From an uncultured Helicobacteraceae bacterium (GTDB lineage Bacteria; Campylobacterota; Campylobacteria; Campylobacterales; Helicobacteraceae): a stretch of DNA of 16,521 bases. The first letter of the stretch is position 1. Each line of letters starts with the position of its first letter. This document shows, one piece after another, positions 14,110 through 16,521 of the stretch. The position numbers and the translations under genes are program-made. The stretch spans positions 1-16,521 of the forward strand of contig CAKVEH010000009.1 of assembly GCA_934728205.1 (NCBI GenBank). Reading direction: 5' to 3'. Below the pieces are notes generated by a model. It saw only the letters and a program-made list of their open reading frames with translations, did not search any database and was not told the DNA's origin.

Positions 14110-14125
14110 ATCACCAAGAGAGAAT

Positions 14126-16521
14126 CTAAAACTTACACCCCACTTGAAGCCAAAATTGCCTGCCCACTTCATATACAGGCACTGCCGTAGTCCCCGCACT
14201 CGCGCTATAAGACGCCGAAGCAATGGCGAGATTTTTAGAATCTAGCACATTATAAATATCCACATTTACATATAAAATATTATCTTTCCACACATTCACT
14301 TCAAACCCTACTCGCATATCCCAAGTAAATGCTCCGGGCACGCGAAATTTCTTAAAAGTATCTACCTTTGTCATTGTCCCATTGATTATAAAGCTATCTT
14401 TATCCGCCTCTCTTGTAACGCTTGCCATTACATTATACGAACTACGATAGCGAAAGAAGTTATTAAGTAGCCACTTTGTGCGAGCAATACTAAAGCTATG
14501 CGTGGTGTTAAGTCGCAGTGTATAAGGTCGGGCGAAGTTAGTCGCTGGTTTATCAGCATAGCGCATTAGCACTCCATCATAGCTTATGAAGTCATTTGCA
14601 TATTCTGCCCCGCTTAAAATATCGCTATAATCAGCATAATTACGCTTCACACCCGTCCAATCCGCAGCAAAAAGATAAAAATGCTTTATTCCAAAAGTAT
14701 CTATGGGGCTATTGTTTTGTAGGGATAGGCTTACCACATCGCTAATGCTAGCACCATCATTTGTATAAATGTAGCGCAAAATACTTGTATTTATCGTCCC
14801 CACATTGATATTACTTGAGCAATTAAGCGCACTTATCTCGCCCGTTTGAGGATTTTTACAGCTACGGCGGATTTCATCTTTTCCTTGCCGATAGATATAT
14901 TTGAGATTAAGGCTAAAGGCTTTAATATTTTGTAGCACCCCAATCATTAGCTCATCGCTATAAGGGACTTTTAGTTCCCTAAAGTTCGTGTCATTTTTGT
15001 TTTGTGTAGCTGTGGCTTCATACCAGCTTTGATTGTAGGCTCTATTGTTTATAGTGTATTGCAAACTAGAGCGACCGTCCATAAGCGCGTAGGCAAAAAG
15101 ATTTCGCCCATAGTAGCGGTTTGCGCCAAATGTGATTTGCGTTTGCCAAGATTTAGGCGCGGGAGTAATGTAGTTAAATGAGAATCTCGGCGCAAAAGCT
15201 GCTTTATTCATATAAGTATCATAGTCTAATCTCAATCCAAAACGCGTATTGATTTTTCCTCCTCTGCTTAAATCAAATTTTATATCATCTTCGGCAAAGA
15301 GCGCAAGTGTTGTATTATTTAAGTTGATTTTTCCTGCTTTATAAAGTGTAGCACGATACATATACTGCCCGTTATTATTAGTCCATTGGTTTTGTTGAGC
15401 AGTTGGTATTTTAGTTATATCCACTACTGCATTTGAGCACCAAAAAGTTTCTACACAGGTTTCACCAGCATTGAGCTTACGAGTAAAGGCATACCCACTA
15501 AAAATAGTATCCCCCAATCGTTCATAATAAGCATTTACATATCCAGATTCTAGTCCTGCACTAAAGATATTTTCTAAGAAGCCAAAAACCTCTACGGGGT
15601 TAAAGACTTGATTGAATTTAAGACTTGCACTAAGTTGCGTGCTATTGACATTCCCATAGCCACCCTCTGCCATATAGCCAATAGGATTCCAATTTTTCTC
15701 ATCGCTGTATCGCCACCCGCGCATATGTTGAGCTGAGCCAGAGCGAGAATTTTCCATATAGTTTATGGAGCTTTGAGCCGTGAAAATCCCTAGCGCATTT
15801 TCCCAAATCGCCTTTAATCCACCTTGATGTCCGCCACTTTGCAAGAAAAAGTCAGAATCTTTGGTATTGACAATAAAATATTCATTATATTGTGGTGCAT
15901 ACGCATAGCTTAGCTCTAATCGCAAATTACTTAGCGGGTCATAATGTCCTTTTGCGAAAAAATTATAGCTTTGGCGTTTTTGGGTTTTGTGTGTAGAATC
16001 TAGCGTAGTGCCAATTTGCGTGGAAGCATAAGCATTTAGCGGGATAAAGCTCTGCATTGTGGTAAAGCTAGCGATTATGCCACTTTTGTCATTAAACTTA
16101 GATTCTACACTTGAGCGGATTGAGTGCTTGATAAATTCGGGTTGATTGCCTGCGCTAGTGGAATTTAAAAACTCGTTGTAGCTATTGTCATTTGCCTCGT
16201 ATATATGGTAATTTGTGAGACTAAAAGCATTTCTTTTGGCATTGCCCTGTGAGATTTGGTAACTGATATTGCCTCCGTATTTTTTGGTAGGACGGCGTGT
16301 GTTTGCCTCGATTACTCCGCCTGTGAATCCACCATAACTTGCACTCACATTACTATCTAGCACGGTGATAGATTCTAGTAGGCTTGTGTCGATATTTAGC
16401 CCTTGAGAGCGTCCGGGAAGAGCAGTAGTTTCGGTGTAGCTACTGCCATTCGCTGGGTCTAAATCATTATTCATATTAAAGCCATCAAGTTGAAAGTTGT
16501 TTTGATAAAAAAGTCCTCCGC
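14126..16521 (-). CDS. TonB-dependent outer-membrane receptor, N-terminus beyond the window
   Basis: The frame is open to the right edge. The internal ATG at 16474 is not the start: the 15 codons before it read GGLFYQNNFQLDGFN in frame, which is plug-domain sequence. The visible 797 residues hold the end of the plug (LLESITVLDSNVSASYGGFTGGVIEANTRRP, in pieces) and then a long beta-barrel with alternating hydrophobic/polar strands, many Y, N and S, ending in GRQFWLQVGCKF with the terminal aromatic residue needed for barrel assembly. Such receptors import iron chelates, nickel, haem or cobalamin using TonB energy. The ligand is unknown; the signal peptide and TonB box are out of view. Two cysteine pairs lie in loops (codons near 15431-15460 and 14814-14862), plausibly disulfides. 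Confidence 0.92.
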   Translation of the reverse strand, partial: GGLFYQNNFQLDGFNMNNDLDPANGSSYTETTALPGRSQGLNIDTSLLESITVLDSNVSASYGGFTGGVIEANTRRPTKKYGGNISYQISQGNAKRNAFSLTNYHIYEANDNSYNEFLNSTSAGNQPEFIKHSIRSSVESKFNDKSGIIASFTTMQSFIPLNAYASTQIGTTLDSTHKTQKRQSYNFFAKGHYDPLSNLRLELSYAYAPQYNEYFIVNTKDSDFFLQSGGHQGGLKAIWENALGIFTAQSSINYMENSRSGSAQHMRGWRYSDEKNWNPIGYMAEGGYGNVNSTQLSASLKFNQVFNPVEVFGFLENIFSAGLESGYVNAYYERLGDTIFSGYAFTRKLNAGETCVETFWCSNAVVDITKIPTAQQNQWTNNNGQYMYRATLYKAGKINLNNTTLALFAEDDIKFDLSRGGKINTRFGLRLDYDTYMNKAAFAPRFSFNYITPAPKSWQTQITFGANRYYGRNLFAYALMDGRSSLQYTINNRAYNQSWYEATATQNKNDTNFRELKVPYSDELMIGVLQNIKAFSLNLKYIYRQGKDEIRRSCKNPQTGEISALNCSSNINVGTINTSILRYIYTNDGASISDVVSLSLQNNSPIDTFGIKHFYLFAADWTGVKRNYADYSDILSGAEYANDFISYDGVLMRYADKPATNFARPYTLRLNTTHSFSIARTKWLLNNFFRYRSSYNVMASVTREADKDSFIINGTMTKVDTFKKFRVPGAFTWDMRVGFEVNVWKDNILYVNVDIYNVLDSKNLAIASASYSASAGTTAVPVYEVGRQFWLQVGCKF

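Noticed and set aside
14110..14125. Terminator between the converging J-domain and TonB receptor genes
   Set aside because: The 16-base gap contains no hairpin or T run.
16472..16474. ATG 16474 as the TonB receptor start
   Set aside because: Plug-domain sequence continues in frame upstream to the window edge and there is no signal peptide after this ATG.
1..16521. Mobile elements, CRISPR arrays, tRNA or rRNA genes
   Set aside because: No transposase, integrase, terminal repeats, regularly spaced repeats or cloverleaf-like segment was found; base composition looks even across the genes.

Overview
The window looks like chromosomal DNA of a Campylobacterota species, most likely an enterohepatic (non-pylori) Helicobacter. 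This rests on the AT-rich composition, promoters with an extended -10 and little recognisable -35, and the set of genes: an L31 of the Helicobacter type, malate:quinone oxidoreductase, PepF and a TonB receptor. The species is an inference. I see no tRNA, rRNA, IS element, prophage or CRISPR array, and no gene-free stretch longer than about 170 bases. The 5' parts of both edge genes were checked by hand translation: each runs off the window.

Region 1 (1-3846, minus strand) is a compact operon read right to left: rpmE (L31), rsmI, a TrmH/SpoU RNA methyltransferase, a single-pass membrane protein with a RodZ-like layout, and a secreted protein cut by the window edge. It pairs ribosome components with envelope proteins. 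From memory, Campylobacter jejuni has a similar rpmE-methylase-methylase-membrane-periplasmic order.

Region 2 (3919-10697, plus strand) starts at promoters divergent from rpmE. A UreH/DsbD-type membrane protein overlaps trmL; hisS follows behind its own promoter. Then come pepF and four tightly packed genes with little or no recognised function. My reading of three of these is: an SspB-like (ClpXP adaptor-type) protein, a protein shaped like a fumarate reductase/succinate dehydrogenase iron-sulfur subunit that has lost most cluster cysteines, and a protein shaped like a heterodisulfide reductase B/SdhE subunit that has lost its CCG cysteine motifs. The last is a small membrane protein with a charged helical tail. 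This set is the most unusual part of the window.

Region 3 (10759-13183, minus strand) holds mqo and a TauE/SafE permease. Mqo is separated from the plus-strand operon by a terminator-like hairpin. Region 4 has a J-domain protein on the plus strand (13309-14109) convergent with a long, 5'-truncated TonB-dependent receptor (14126 to the edge).

Across the whole window the heptamer AGAATCT/AGATTCT is strongly over-represented. Most copies fall in one codon phase, but some are in other phases and three overlap gene ends or spacers.
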